A stretch of DNA of 64,000 nt from Neoarius graeffei. Taxonomy: Eukaryota; Chordata; Actinopteri; Siluriformes; Ariidae. The notes beneath the pieces are model-generated. The model saw only the letters and a list, made by a program, of their open reading frames with translations. It was not told where the DNA came from and made no database searches. The stretch is from contig NC_083570.1 of NCBI RefSeq assembly GCF_027579695.1, positions 11,282,051-11,346,050 on the forward strand. Direction: 5' to 3'. The stretch's first letter is position 1. Each line of letters opens with the position of its first letter. The position numbers and the translations under genes were made by a program. This document shows positions 11,600 to 21,436 of the stretch, in pieces.

Positions 11600-12450
11600 T
11601 GCACTTACTGTGGCCACTTTATTAGGAACATCCATCCATCCATCCATCTGCTATTTGATGCAGTTCTTTAATCAGCCGATCCCTCGACAGCAGCATGATG
11701 CACAAAATCACGCAGATACAAATCAAGAGCTTCAGTGAATGTTCACAATGTTCAAACATCTCATCTCATTATCTCTAGCCGCTTTATCCTGTTCTACAGG
11801 GTCGCAGGCAAGCTGGAGCCTATCCCAGCTGACTACGGGCGAAAGGCGGGGTACACCCTGGACAAGTCGCCAGGTCATCACAGGGCTGACACATAGACAC
11901 AGACAACCATTCACACTCACATTCACACCTACGCTCAATTTAGAGTCACCAGTTAACCTAACCTGCATGTCTTTGGACTGTGGGGGAAACCGGAGCACCC
12001 GGAGGAAACCCACGGGGAGAACATGCAAACTCCGCACAGAAAGGCCCTCGCCGGCCACGGGGCTCAAACCCGGACCTTCTTGCTGTGAGGCGACAGCGCT
12101 AACCACTACACCACCGTGCCGCCCCGACATGATAGTCTCTACACAGAATGGTACGGGGGGGGGGGGAACATGCTGAGTGAGTGAGCAACAGTTCTGTGGG
12201 TGCAAACAAACATCTTGATAAGAGAGGTCAGAGGAAAATGGACAGATTTGAGGTGGTTTGAGCTTTTTATTATTATTATTTATTTATGGCCAGGAAGGAT
12301 ATGGCAACTCATATAATCACTCTTTACAACCGTGGTGAGCAGAAAAACACCTCATCATGCAACAGCAGAACACATCGTGTTCCACTCCTGCAGCCAAGAA
12401 CAGGGATCTTAGACCCAACAAGAAGTTCCTGTTAATATAAAAGCTTTAAA
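11600..12450. mobile_element. Internally deleted Tc1-like element (relic)
   Basis: The left end reads GTGGCCACTTTATTAGGAAC near 11,610 and the right end is GTTCCTGTTAATATAAAAG. Internal blocks (AATCAGCCGATCCCT; ACAACCGTGGTGAGCAGAAA; CCACTCCTGCAGCCAAGAAC) match those of 59,315-62,145, which keeps better ends. No transposase frame survives. A SINE is nested at 11,759-12,124. Confidence 0.6.
11759..12124 (-). repeat. tRNA-derived SINE, copy 2
   Basis: Read on the minus strand: GGCGGCACGGTGGTGTAGTG head, box B-like GGTTTGAGCCC, tail of GAGATGAGATG. It lies inside the deleted Tc1-like relic. Confidence 0.9.
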
Positions 12451-12686
12451 TGTTTATGCACCCGGCTCAGAAATTAGACAAAGAGAAAACAAGTGGGTTA
12501 GTGAAGGCTGGGTAAACGGAGGAGATGGATTGCGTTTATGTTCAAAACCCTTCAGCTGAACAAAATTTGTTGGATTTCCATGTTTTTTTTTCTTCTGTAT
12601 TTTCCTCTGTTTTAATCACGTGACATAAATACTTTCAACAGGCCCATGAGATTTTAATCTGTAAATGCAAGCATCCACTCCAGCAA
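12451..12686. other. Unassigned sequence
   Basis: No exon or repeat terminus recognised between the Tc1 relic and SINE copy 3. Confidence 0.25.
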
Positions 12687-12696
12687 GGGAAATTTA

Positions 12697-13080
12697 TCTC
12701 ATCTCATCTCATCTCATTATCTCTAGCCGCTTTATCCTTCTACAGGGTCGCAGGCAAGCCGGAGCCCATCCCAGCTGACTACGGGTGAAAGGCGGGGTAC
12801 ACCCTGGACAAGTCGCCAGGTCATCACAGGGCTGACACATAGACACAGACAACCATTCACACTCACATTCACACCTACGCTCAATTTAGAGTCACCAGTT
12901 AACCTAACCTGCATGTCTTTGGACTGTGGGGGAAACCGGAGCACCCGGAGGAAACCCACGCGGACACGGGGAGAACATGCAAACTCCACACAGAAAGGCC
13001 CTCGCCGGACCCGGGGTTCGAACCCAGGACCTTCTTGCTGTGAGGCGACAGCGCTAACCACTACACCACCGTGCCGCCCT
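12697..13080 (-). repeat. tRNA-derived SINE, copy 3, with target duplication
   Basis: Full-length copy flanked by GGGAAATTTA at 12,687-12,696 and 13,081-13,090. The 10-bp duplication is the mark of LINE-driven retroposition. The tail is (CTCAT)n as read on the plus strand. Confidence 0.93.
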
Positions 13081-13319
13081 GGGAAATTTATTTAACACGA
13101 AAATAAACACTACCTGCAGTGCAAATACAATACAGTATAATGCTAGGGTACTTAAGGAGGGAAAACAGGAAACCTAATAAATAGGGGAACACAAACTGAG
13201 GAAATAAGAGGGAGACATTTAAATGTGACTGAGCATGCTCTGTGGTGATAAACCTTTCAGTATGACACTATAAACCAAGTGCATAGTAGATCAGCTCTAT
13301 GGGGGTGAACAATACCTGA

Positions 13320-13497
13320 TTAGTCTTGATCAGCTTCATGGAGAAAAAGCGCTCGGAGGTGACGGAGCTGATCAGAGATCAGGAGAAGGCTGAACTGAGT
13401 CGAGCTGAACGACTCCTGGAGCAACTGGAGCAGGAGATTGCTGATCTTCAGAGGAGAGTCACTGAGCTGGAGCAGCTTTCACATCCATTTCCTCCAG
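13320..13497 (+). pseudogene. TRIM coiled-coil exon fragment
   Basis: Reads LISFMEKKRSEVTELIRDQE then KAELSRAERLLEQLEQEIAD and LQRRVTELEQLSH, with heptads of a TRIM coiled coil. It ends PFPPG at a good donor (CCAG/GTAACA, 13,497). A stop codon closes the frame just upstream at 13,317-13,319 and I see no acceptor, so the exon is 5' truncated. It lies downstream of the B30.2 exon, the reverse of TRIM gene order, so the two cannot form one gene as they stand. Confidence 0.65.
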
Positions 13498-13993
13498 GTA
13501 ACACTCACCATCTGATCTACAGAGCCAGCTGTTCCTCACACACATGCGCTCGCTCTCTATTTGTTGTTCTTGTACACAATTTTTTTCTTTCCATTTCCAC
13601 CACACTTTCTGTACTGTTTCCAGTCCCTGTGCACTCTTTCTGGATGTAAAGTCTCACTCAGCATTACTATCAATCAGTATTTTATTTAAGAGAGTAAATA
13701 ATTCTCTGTATGATCTGAAAAGCTGACTCATAGGATTCTGCAAGAGTGAATTCCACAAAATCTGTCCACATGGTAGGACGAGCTGTGTGAGAAATAAGTC
13801 TTTAACCTTTCAGCAGCATAGAAAAAAATAGGAAACGCTTTCCAGGTTTTAGAGATGTCATTCTATATTTTGTCTCTATGTTTACAGTTAAAGCAGGTCA
13901 GCTTTTTATTTTCAGACCCAAGGACCAGGAAATAGCACATACCATACTGGCCGAACAGCAAGGCCTAATACCCCACAGAGCCTTTCCCTGATG
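13498..13993. other. Unassigned sequence
   Basis: Follows the coiled-coil donor. I see no further TRIM exon here. CAGACCCAAGGACCAGG near 13,915 lacks a clear frame. Confidence 0.3.
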
Positions 13994-13997
13994 TTAA

Positions 13998-15231
13998 AGG
14001 TCCCATGGCATGAAATTTTCACTTTCTGAGGTTTTTTAACTTTAAAATGAGTTCCTCTGACCTTCTTAAGTCACCCCAGTGGCTAGAAATGTCATAATGT
14101 GTAAACCAAACTATGCCCAACATTTGAGAATGGCGCGTCAAAACGGCGCGTTGATAAGCTCTTCCCTTTACTACGTCAGCAAGGGAGATGATCCCCACGC
14201 CCCCCCCTCTGGATTCCCACCCACTGTATGGATTGCCCCGCCCAGTTGTAGTGAGGAGACCATAGAGGACACAACAACATGGCATCACCTAAGCAAGCGA
14301 AACATGGAAATTGCGCTGTACATGGATGTGACAACACAGAAAAGAGTCTGTTTTTACTGCCGACGGGAGAGCCCCTGAAGACGCAGTGGCTTAATTTTAT
14401 TTACTTCAATAATACGCCGTCGAGTCTACCTAAGACGGTGTATGTTTGTCGGAAGCATTTTCCTGAGGAATGTTTCCACAACTTGGGACAGTACAGGGCA
14501 GGTTTTGCACATCAACTGTCACTGAAGCCTGGGTCCGTACCAAGCATCTCTGCCGCATCAGCAACAAACACCGAACAAGTAAGTGTATAACTGGTCGTTT
14601 TGCCGTGTTTTAAAATCGGTGCGTTAGCCTAGCAATGGCTACATTAGCTGTGCAGCTAACCGCTTCCTGCAGTTAGCCAGGTAATCTGCGCTACAAAACT
14701 AAAGAGCATGCAGCATGCTCTGTTAAACTGAGTTTAGTCTGGAAATTGACTGTAACTTATGAGCTTATGTTTGACTATTGCTCCGCAATGCATGTCTTCT
14801 GTTGGATAAGCGATATGTTGCTGTAGTTGCTGCTTCTATCCTCTTTGGTTATGGAGTGCGTGTTCAAGCCTAGGGTATTATACGTTCGTAAACTACCACT
14901 CCGAACATTCTCACTCTCTGTTCTCTGTGTCACGTTGAGTTTACGAAAGGAGTCCGAGGGAGAACGGGGTTTTGTCTTAGCAGCGTGGCTACAGGCGCTG
15001 ATAGCAGCGAGTATGTGTGCGCACAGCTTGGTCAAGCCCCTCCCCCCATGGCCCGCCCCCTGCTTCTCATTAGCAAAACGATGCACTGGGAAAAGTGCTG
15101 AAATGGGGCTTTCTCCCAGGAGGCTATATTTACGTGCCGAGGGTTCATTTCGAGAAAGGCTGCGGATATAACATCCGGAAGCCTCCACGAGCCCATTTAA
15201 AGCATCAACAAACCACCATGCCATGGGACCT
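13998..15231 (+). mobile_element. Kolobok-type element, non-autonomous
   Basis: Perfect inverted ends AGGTCCCATGGCATG (13,998-14,012; reverse at 15,217-15,231) are flanked by TTAA at 13,994-13,997 and 15,232-15,235. TTAA target duplication together with a THAP-domain exon is the Kolobok signature. Length 1,234 bp. No DDE transposase core is present. Confidence 0.85.
14279..14578 (+). CDS. Kolobok THAP-domain first exon
   Basis: Starts MASPKQAKHGNCAVHGCDNT. THAP zinc ligands are visible as CAVHGC and then VCRKHFPEECF, with the invariant tryptophan in TQWLNFIYFN. The domain covers about residues 10-85. The exon ends SAASATNTEQ at a GTAAGT donor (14,579) and is fully open. THAP domains bind DNA as the targeting part of Kolobok transposases. 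With no downstream exon it can only make a truncated DNA-binding protein or splice to foreign sequence. Confidence 0.75.
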
Positions 15232-15296
15232 TTAAAAGTAAATTCACTTCTTTGTTGGTAATGGGAGGGGGGGAGTATTTTATTACACTGTTTTAA

Positions 15297-15545
15297 AGGA
15301 TGCACCACTGAATACTGTTCTAAAACTTAATGTAATTATTAACATTAACTGGCATTTAATTGCATATCACGTTATTTTTTTAAATAAAGCAGCAATTTAA
15401 GGTAGCTTTCAAGTGTCTTTAATTTTAAGTGTGTAATGTATCACTGTAGGACTTCCTACTTCATTGCATTGATTGTTCAGTACAGTACCAGTCAAAAGTT
15501 TGGACACCCCTTCTAATTCAATTTTATTATTTAATTCAATGGGGC
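15297..15545. repeat. Repeat shared with 21,178-21,436
   Basis: Near-identical blocks ('GCAATTTAAGGTAGCTTTCA', 'TTCAAGTGTCTTTAATTTTA', 'CCTACTTCATTGCATTGATT') occur at both places. Both end in the GTACCAGTCAAAAGTTTG terminus of a Tc1-like MITE, without a matching right end nearby. Confidence 0.6.
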
Positions 15546-15577
15546 GATTTAGGGCTAGTAAACAATTAAGAAGAAGA

Positions 15578-15685
15578 AAAAAAGAAGATGCAAGGAGTAG
15601 ACGTAAAGAAAGTTAGTGAATTCAAGTACCTGGGGTCAACTGTGCAGGAAAATGGGGGCTGCGATAGTGAGGTGAGAGAGTGCAG
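15578..15685 (+). pseudogene. LINE reverse-transcriptase fragment, 5' half
   Basis: Reads GVDVKKVSEFKYLGSTVQEN then GGCDSEVRE. The FKYLGST motif is typical of the distal reverse-transcriptase region of non-LTR retrotransposons. The frame is broken at 15,686 by the solo-LTR-like repeat and resumes at 17,193. Confidence 0.7.
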
Positions 15686-17192
15686 TGTGGGTGCAACTGG
15701 TCTTAAGCGATCAGTCTCATTAAATCAGTCTCATTAATAATACCATTAATTTTGGTGTTTAATAATAAATTACCAAACAGCTAAATTATGGTATATTCCA
15801 AATTATTATGATCACTACCAATGCAGCAATAATGTATCACTTACCGTATTACATAGACACTACAGCCAATAGTATTCATATACACTTGGGTGAAGGCAAT
15901 TTGGAGTTCTTTGAGATTGTGTGACTTCAAAAATATAGTATCAACAAACAGACACACAGGCACAGTTTAACAGAATAATTGAATGTATTATAACAATGAT
16001 ACTAAATGGATAATAGCAGTTGAGTACATTATATGCAAGGCATAAACAGTGAGGTGTGTATGTATGTGTGTGTGGGGGGGAGGGAGGGAGGGGCGCGAGG
16101 CAGAGAGGGGAGATGTTTTCTCCTTACTGCTAAGTGAGCGACTGAGCTCTTAGGGTGTGTCCCGTGCGCGGCTGCACACTGTGAAAAGGGGGGAGCGTGA
16201 GGCAGAGAGGAGGAGAGAGAGAGTTTGAATATGCGCGCAGGAGGTGCGCGGACAGAATGTGTTTATGCGTGAAGATGCGCTGTAAAGTTTGGAATGTTAT
16301 CTAAGGTGGGGGGAAGGGAGAATCACCTCATGGTCTCTGGAGACAAAAGGAATCACTTCGTGGTCTAATGAGACAAAGGAATATGTTGTGGTTGCTAATT
16401 CCACTAGCTTATAACATTACTAAATCCACTGAAATCTTGATGAGGTCAAAATATGTGTAATAATGAAATTAAAGGTGTTTGAAAGGATAGAGAAAAGCAT
16501 GCAACAACCTATCTATTAAAACAACTGAGAGAACAATATAGAACCACAATGACCAACTCAACACTCTGAGTGTCTACAGTGTGCACAATTAAACCGTTCC
16601 TGAGTTTAAATTCACACTACTTCATAAAGCTAATCCCAAATACCAGCCTTACTTCCAGATATCCCGAAGTTTCGCGGGGTTCACAGAAGCTTGTGGGTTG
16701 CTTCTGTGAAAGCGCAGAGGTTTCCGTGGTCCGAACTTCGTCGTTAATGAGGAAAAGTCTCTGATCAAACAATGTGCACAGCGATCAAGTCAGAAGGAAT
16801 CCGGTCGCTTCTAACTTTTAATTAACTGCTTGGGCTGCAGTTGTAATGTTACTTATAATAAACAAATAAACCGGTTGTAACTCAATATGAGTGAGACGGC
16901 GCAACTTAAGTAGTATTTTTACCGTGGCCAGTGGTAAATACGAAAGCGCGCTGAGTCCTTTTTCTTGCAAGGCAGACGTCTTGATTTTGGGTGTTCTGAT
17001 GAGCGAGTGTCTCTTTATGTCCATATGACACGACGGTCCACAGACGAGAGAGGAAGAATTCAGGATGTTCAAGTCACTTATGGAGTCATGGAGGACGTGA
17101 CGTAGGTGATCCCGCCTAGGCGTGATGTAGGTTATCGCGGAAGTTAGTTGATGGGATTTGTAGTTCTAGACGGGATGGTGGCGGTACCTACA
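15686..17192. repeat. Solo-LTR-like repeat, copy B, inserted in a LINE
   Basis: Paralogue of 4,588-6,202, starting TGTGGGTGCAACTGG and ending GGTACCTACA. It interrupts a LINE reading frame that continues on both sides, so its boundaries are well defined. The flanks TGCAG and GCGGG match only partly, so I do not claim a target duplication. A purine/GA-rich tract runs at about 16,070-16,225. Confidence 0.6.
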
Positions 17193-17655
17193 GCGGGCAG
17201 GTTGGAGTAGTTGGAGAAGGATTTCAGGAGTCATTTATGATAGGAAAGTCCCAGCAAAAGTGAAAGGTAAGATGTATAAGACAGTAGTGAGACCAGCTGT
17301 GATGTATGGATTGGAGACCGTACCCTTGGAGGTGGCGGAGTTGAGGATGTTAAGGTTTGCGATGGGAGTGACAAGGTTGGACAGGATAAGGAACGAGCAC
17401 ATTAGAGGGACAGCAGCCGTGGAGAGCTTGGGAATTAAGCTAAGAGAGATGAGACTGAGATGCAGAGCATGGTTGGAAGGAGAATGTTGAGGATAGCTGC
17501 CAGGTACATGAAAACGAAGAAGGCCAAAGAGGAGATACATGGATGTGGTGAGAGAGGACATGAAAGTGGCAGGTGTGGTAGAGAAGGATGTGGAAGACAG
17601 GGAGCAACGGAGATGAAAGATCCGCTGTGGCGACCCCTAATTGGGAGCAGCCAAA
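17193..17655 (+). pseudogene. LINE reverse-transcriptase fragment, 3' half with GAA tail
   Basis: Continues the fragment at 15,578: SSWRRISGVIYDRKVPAKVK, MYKTVVRPAVMYGLETVPLE, VAELRMLRFAMGVTRLDRIR. It then loses frame near 17,485. The 3' end reads GGCGACCCCTAATTGGGAGC and an AAG/GAA microsatellite tail, as in fish RTE-like LINEs. One clear RT tail split by a 1.5-kb insertion. Confidence 0.75.
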
Positions 17656-17697
17656 AGAAGAAGAAGAAGAAGAAACCTTTACTTGTCACATGCACAC

Positions 17698-17978
17698 TTT
17701 ACACCCTGGACAAGTAACCAGGTCATCACAGGGCTGACACATAGACACAGACAACCATTCACACTCACATTCACACCTACGGTCAATTTAGAGTCACCAG
17801 TTAACCTAATCTGCATGTCTTTGGACTGTGGGGGAAACTGGAGCACCCGGAGGAAACCCACGCGAACACAGGGAGAACATGCAAACTCCGCACAGAAAGG
17901 CCCTCGCCAGCCTCAAACCTCAAACCAGAACATCCTTGCTGTGACGTGACAGTGCTCACCACTACACCACTGTGCCAT
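17698..17978 (-). repeat. tRNA-derived SINE, copy 4, 3' truncated
   Basis: Contains the head and body, but the 3' third is missing; the copy stops at TACACCCTGGACAAGT. It is more diverged than the others. Confidence 0.8.
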
Positions 17979-18369
17979 CATTAAATAACGATGTTGCACT
18001 TAGCATCATGCAAGTTCCATCCATGACATGATTTATCCCATAAAAATCATGCTTATAGAGCACTTGCATGTGACGTCACAGCCGATCCAGATTGTGACAG
18101 ACACCATCTTGTCGGTCAAACGCCATATTTCCGCCTTCTCCCTTTTCTTCTGGAAAACCCTACTATATACAATTCTACTACAACGGCTGCGGCTACAAGC
18201 TCTCCCTACCTGTGCATGTTTTTTGTGTGTATTTTTGCGTGTTGTTCGTCTGTACTGGACTTCAATATCCACTACAACCGTATGGACTTACTGGACATTG
18301 GTTTCCAGCAGAAAATGATGGTTTGTAGCGATTTCCATCGCATGCACAACATTCCAGATGAGATAGCGA

Positions 18370-18590
18370 GACCAGCGGGGTCTCCGTGGATTGTTATCGG
18401 AAGCAAAGCGAAGGAGGCGGTGTCGGGAGCGGAAGCAAAAGCGAGGCTGCAGAGCCAGCCTGTTGACTAAGCTCAGAAAACAGCTACTCAAACCTCCACT
18501 GCTAAGCCTCTACCTCTCCAACGCCAGATCCATGGTAAACAAGACGGACGATTTGGAATTACAGCTGGAATTACCTTATTCTATTCTATA
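18370..18590 (+). pseudogene. LINE ORF fragment (endonuclease N-terminus)
   Basis: Reads RRRCRERKQKRGCRASLLTK, LRKQLLKPPLLSLYLSNARS and MVNKTDDLELQL. The 'PLLSLYLSNARSMVNKTDDL' stretch resembles the start of the AP endonuclease domain of L2-like LINEs (…SLFLSNVRSLxNKMDEL). It sits inside the ISL2EU-type element. Confidence 0.55.
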
Positions 18591-18656
18591 ATCGGCTGGT
18601 CAGTGCGAAATACTTAAGTGACTTACCCATCCAATGAGGATTATTTTCTTGTTTAC

Positions 18657-18948
18657 AAGATGCCACATCTGAGTCGCTGACAAATCCTGAATTTCTGTAA
18701 AGATAACTGTCCAGAGATTTATAAGCACGCAGTGCTTCACCACTGAACAGCGAGGGAAAGTTAATGAGGTAATTATACACGTCTGGGTATTCCGCTGGCA
18801 GTTCCATATCCACTGACACGGTCGTGAAAACTACGTCTGGTAAGCCATAAGGGTCACTAATCTGTAGATCGTTTATTTTAGACATGTATCTAGTTATCTG
18901 TTCATTAGAAAAATGAGCCGTGTAGTCCGTCGGTTGAAATTGATCCAT
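18657..18948 (-). pseudogene. ISL2EU YqaJ-gene first exon
   Basis: Starts MDQFQPTDYTAHFSNEQITR and carries EYPDVYNYLINFPSLFSGEA and LRAYKSLDSYLYRNSGFVSD. It is open to a GTAAAC donor at 18,656. The 'VYNYL...FP..F....L.AYKSL.SY....SG.V.D' pattern recurs in the relative at 30,630-30,830 (LVNYLVFHPSPF; YKSMEAYDRFVSGWVRD). That pattern precedes the SWIM and YqaJ nuclease parts in this family. Those parts are missing here. Confidence 0.6.
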
Positions 18949-19717
18949 TCTGTACACGAGTGCAGCAGTATTCAGCGGTGTTTTTGACCGACAAGATGGC
19001 GGCTGTGTACTTTCCGGTCACGTGACTGCAAGATCTCTATATATAAGGTGTCACTCTTATAAGTTATCCAGTTGATTATACAATAATTGCACTCTGAATT
19101 ATTCTCATCAGTCAACAAAAGATTCAGTGAGTCGATTGTTAGTGACATTTGAATCATTGCTTCTGAAAAAAATGGAAATTTGGGCAATAATATGGAAATG
19201 TCAGTTTAGTTTCTTGTTCTTTTTGAAATCACAAAATCCCTTTTATTAAAAAAAACCTTAATTTGACTTTGTTTGCACGCGCAGATGAAGCTGCACTGGA
19301 TGAAGCAAATGTTCGGCTCCGAACCGACTCCCAAGTAAATGATTCATTTTTGTCAGTGAAATCTAAACTGTAATTACATTTAATAACATTACACTGCTTC
19401 ATGTGTTTCACTGATTGTAACAAAGATGTGCACGACTGGGTATTTAAATGTGGTGCATTTTTCTCAGAACAGGCAACAAAAACGACAATTTCGATGAGAG
19501 TCGAAAAGAGTCGACTCACTTGTGAGTGACACATCAAGACAATTCAGTCAAATCAGAATCAGAAATATGATTCAGCGACGCGTTTGGAGTTGCCAGGCAA
19601 CCGACTCCTTTAACACGTAACAGAACAGCAGCACAGCACTGCAGCTGGGTTTATTCCTGGAATGTTCCTCAGAATTTAGTTCTGATATCAGGAGAGTAAA
19701 CACGCACCACTACAGAA

Positions 19718-19738
19718 ATGGCTTCTTGCAATAAACAG
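19718..19738 (+). CDS. FAM228-like locus, coding exon 1 (copy 1)
   Basis: MASCNKQ, closed by a CAG/GTAAAC donor in phase 0. The start is preceded by GAA in the context ACAGAAATGG, a good Kozak match. It is duplicated as MASCSKQ at 23,392-23,412. Confidence 0.6.
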
Positions 19739-19774
19739 GTAAACTCTTTCAGGTTCAAAGCACTAATGCTTTCT

Positions 19775-19821
<47 letters not shown>

Positions 19822-19958
19822 GTCCAATCAGATGGAGCCTCATGAAACACGACACGATGCATTCCTCTCCCTGTGTAACAGCGACATCTAGTGGCTCATA
19901 TAATAATAATGTTAGAAATCACCTGCTGTACCTGAAGGTGATGAGTTTGTCTTCACAG

Positions 19959-20102
19959 AATCAGTCAGATGAGAGACTGTTGGCGAAACCCATCAGCAAA
20001 AGTGACAGCAGCACACAGACGGACACACACCTGCTGGAGAGCAACATTGTCAGACCTTACGATTGGAACGAGTGGGACCTGAGACGGAAAGCCATCAAAC
20101 TG
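19959..20102 (+). CDS. FAM228-like locus, exon 2
   Basis: Forty-eight codons between CTTCACAG/AATCAG and AAACTG/GTAAGC, phase 0 at both ends. Reads SKSDSSTQTDTHLLESNIVR and PYDWNEWDLRRKAIKL. The STQTD motif matches the TQT core of LC8 dynein light chain (DYNLL) binding sites. Exon 1 joins it in frame. Confidence 0.55.
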
Positions 20103-20240
20103 GTAAGCAGCTCCGCCCAAATCTGTTCACCTGAAATGCGCTGGCGTGATTAGATTAGATAAGATTAGATTTATACCTGAATTTTAAAATCTGCAGGCTG
20201 TGAAATAAGTAACACATTATTTTATTGAATGCACTCCAAG

Positions 20241-20462
20241 GCGAACCTGCGCCATAAGGTAACCCACTCGACGCAGACTGACCTGAGCCACATGAGGAGA
20301 CCCAACACCACCCAGACGTTCCTTCCAAAAGAAGCCGCCTGCCAGACGAAGAAAGATGGACAGAGTAATGTACCAAAGCCTCAAGTCTACCTGGCTGGGC
20401 TGAAAGGAGGACCAGTCACTCCCATGACCAAAATCGATTTAACTCCAGATGTGCAAGAATAG
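20241..20462 (+). CDS. FAM228-like locus, exon 3
   Basis: Acceptor CACTCCAAG/GCGAAC, phase 0 from exon 2. Reads ANLRHKVTHSTQTDLSHMRR and PNTTQTFLPKEAACQTKKDG, with two more TQT motifs. The frame remains open to TAG at 20,460-20,462 (LTPDVQE). Either it is a terminal exon giving a short protein of about 130 residues, or a weak phase-0 donor inside it (for example AAT/GTACCA near 20,368) joins exon 31,758. I cannot decide. Confidence 0.5.
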   Translation, partial: ANLRHKVTHSTQTDLSHMRRPNTTQTFLPKEAACQTKKDGQSNVPKPQVYLAGLKGGPVTPMTKIDLTPDVQE

Positions 20463-20559
20463 TCAGTTTGTTTGTTAACCTAGCATTGAACTGAATGTTT
20501 ATATTGAATTGCTGAATTCTGGTTTCCGATACCAGCACACAAGAGCTCATGGTAAGCTC

Positions 20560-21185
20560 TTTAACATTGCCAGGCTATGGACCATAACCAAGGTCACTGA
20601 GGTTCTCATTCACGAGCTGCTTTTTGCAGGTGACACTGTGTTAGCTTCCCAAATCAAAACCCAGCAACAGTCTCTTATTGACTGACCATCTCACACCTGT
20701 GCAAGGAGTTTGGGTTGACCATCAGCTTGAAGAAAATGAACGTCATGGCTCAGGATACTGACTCCCCACCCTACCTGCCATTATCATAGATGGACATGTC
20801 CTTGATGTGGTTGACACTTTTACATACCTCGGATCGACCATCGCCAACAACTTGGATCTAGAAAGAAAGACGGGCAGCAGGATCACAAAGCAGCAGCTGT
20901 TATGGCCAGATTGAACAAGAGGGTATGGACCAACATCCGATACCAGACTGTAAACGCTAAAGTTAAAGTCAACCATGCTTGTGTCATTGGTACTCTCCTG
21001 TACAGCAGTGAGGCCTGGACCATCGCAGGAAAAGAGGCTCAATATTTTCCAGTTATGATGCCTTCGGCAAATTTTGCACATCACTTGACAGGATGAAGTC
21101 ATCCATACAGAGGACCTACAGCGTGCCTGCCAGCTGGCATTCCCAGCATTCAGATCCTTCTCAGTCAGAGACAACTCAGATGCAC
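20560..21185 (+). pseudogene. LINE reverse-transcriptase fragment
   Basis: Reads CKEFGLTISLKKMNVMAQD, HVLDVVDTFTYLGSTIANNL, MARLNKRVWTNIRYQTVNAK and ACVIGTLLYSSEAWTI, with several frame breaks. TYLGSTI and LLYSSEAW are landmarks of the thumb region of fish non-LTR reverse transcriptases. It is a different family from the LINE at 15,578-17,655. Confidence 0.7.
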
Positions 21186-21436
21186 CATTGAATAGTGTTG
21201 TGATCCTTATTAACATTAACATTAAAATTAACATTAATTTACATATTTAATTGTATATAATATCATTTTTTAATAAAGCAACAATTTAAGGTAGCTTTCA
21301 AGTGTCTTTAATTTTAAGTGTGTAATGTATCACTGTAGAACTTCCTACTTCATTGCATTGATTGTTCAGTACCGTACCAGTCAAAAGTTTGAGCACCCCT
21401 TCTAATTAATTTTTATTATTTAATTCAGTGGGATGA
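21178..21436. repeat. Repeat shared with 15,297-15,545
   Basis: Second copy of the repeat described at 15,297. It begins GATGCACCATTGAATAG and ends with GTACCAGTCAAAAGTTTGAGC. Confidence 0.6.

Larger units (their letters stand above)
18057..19038 (-). mobile_element. ISL2EU-type element
   Basis: The ends are AGAGCACTTGCA at the left and, on the reverse strand, AGAGATCTTGCA at the right; AT flanks both sides (18,055-18,056; 19,039-19,040). AT duplications and a YqaJ-type gene are ISL2EU traits. The paralogous segment at 22,7xx lacks it but reads ATGCTGATCTATAAGG at the site. That is either the original target or a footprint keeping part of the right end. Confidence 0.7.
17985..19905. repeat. 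Segmental duplication, copy 1 (FAM228-like 5' end)
   Basis: Matches 22,651-23,590 nearly base for base. The match covers 17,985-18,056 and then 19,041-19,905; the 982 bp between are an ISL2EU-type insertion absent from copy 2. The duplicated part includes the exon ATGGCTTCTTGC...CAG with its GTAAAC donor. It stops at the ACATCTAGTGG segment, before exon 2. Confidence 0.85.

Noticed and set aside
11739-12176. 145-codon open frame on plus
   Set aside because: Antisense reading of a SINE.
10909-13497. One TRIM gene joining the B30.2 and coiled-coil exons
   Set aside because: Exon order is the reverse of any TRIM gene and the coiled-coil exon lacks an acceptor.
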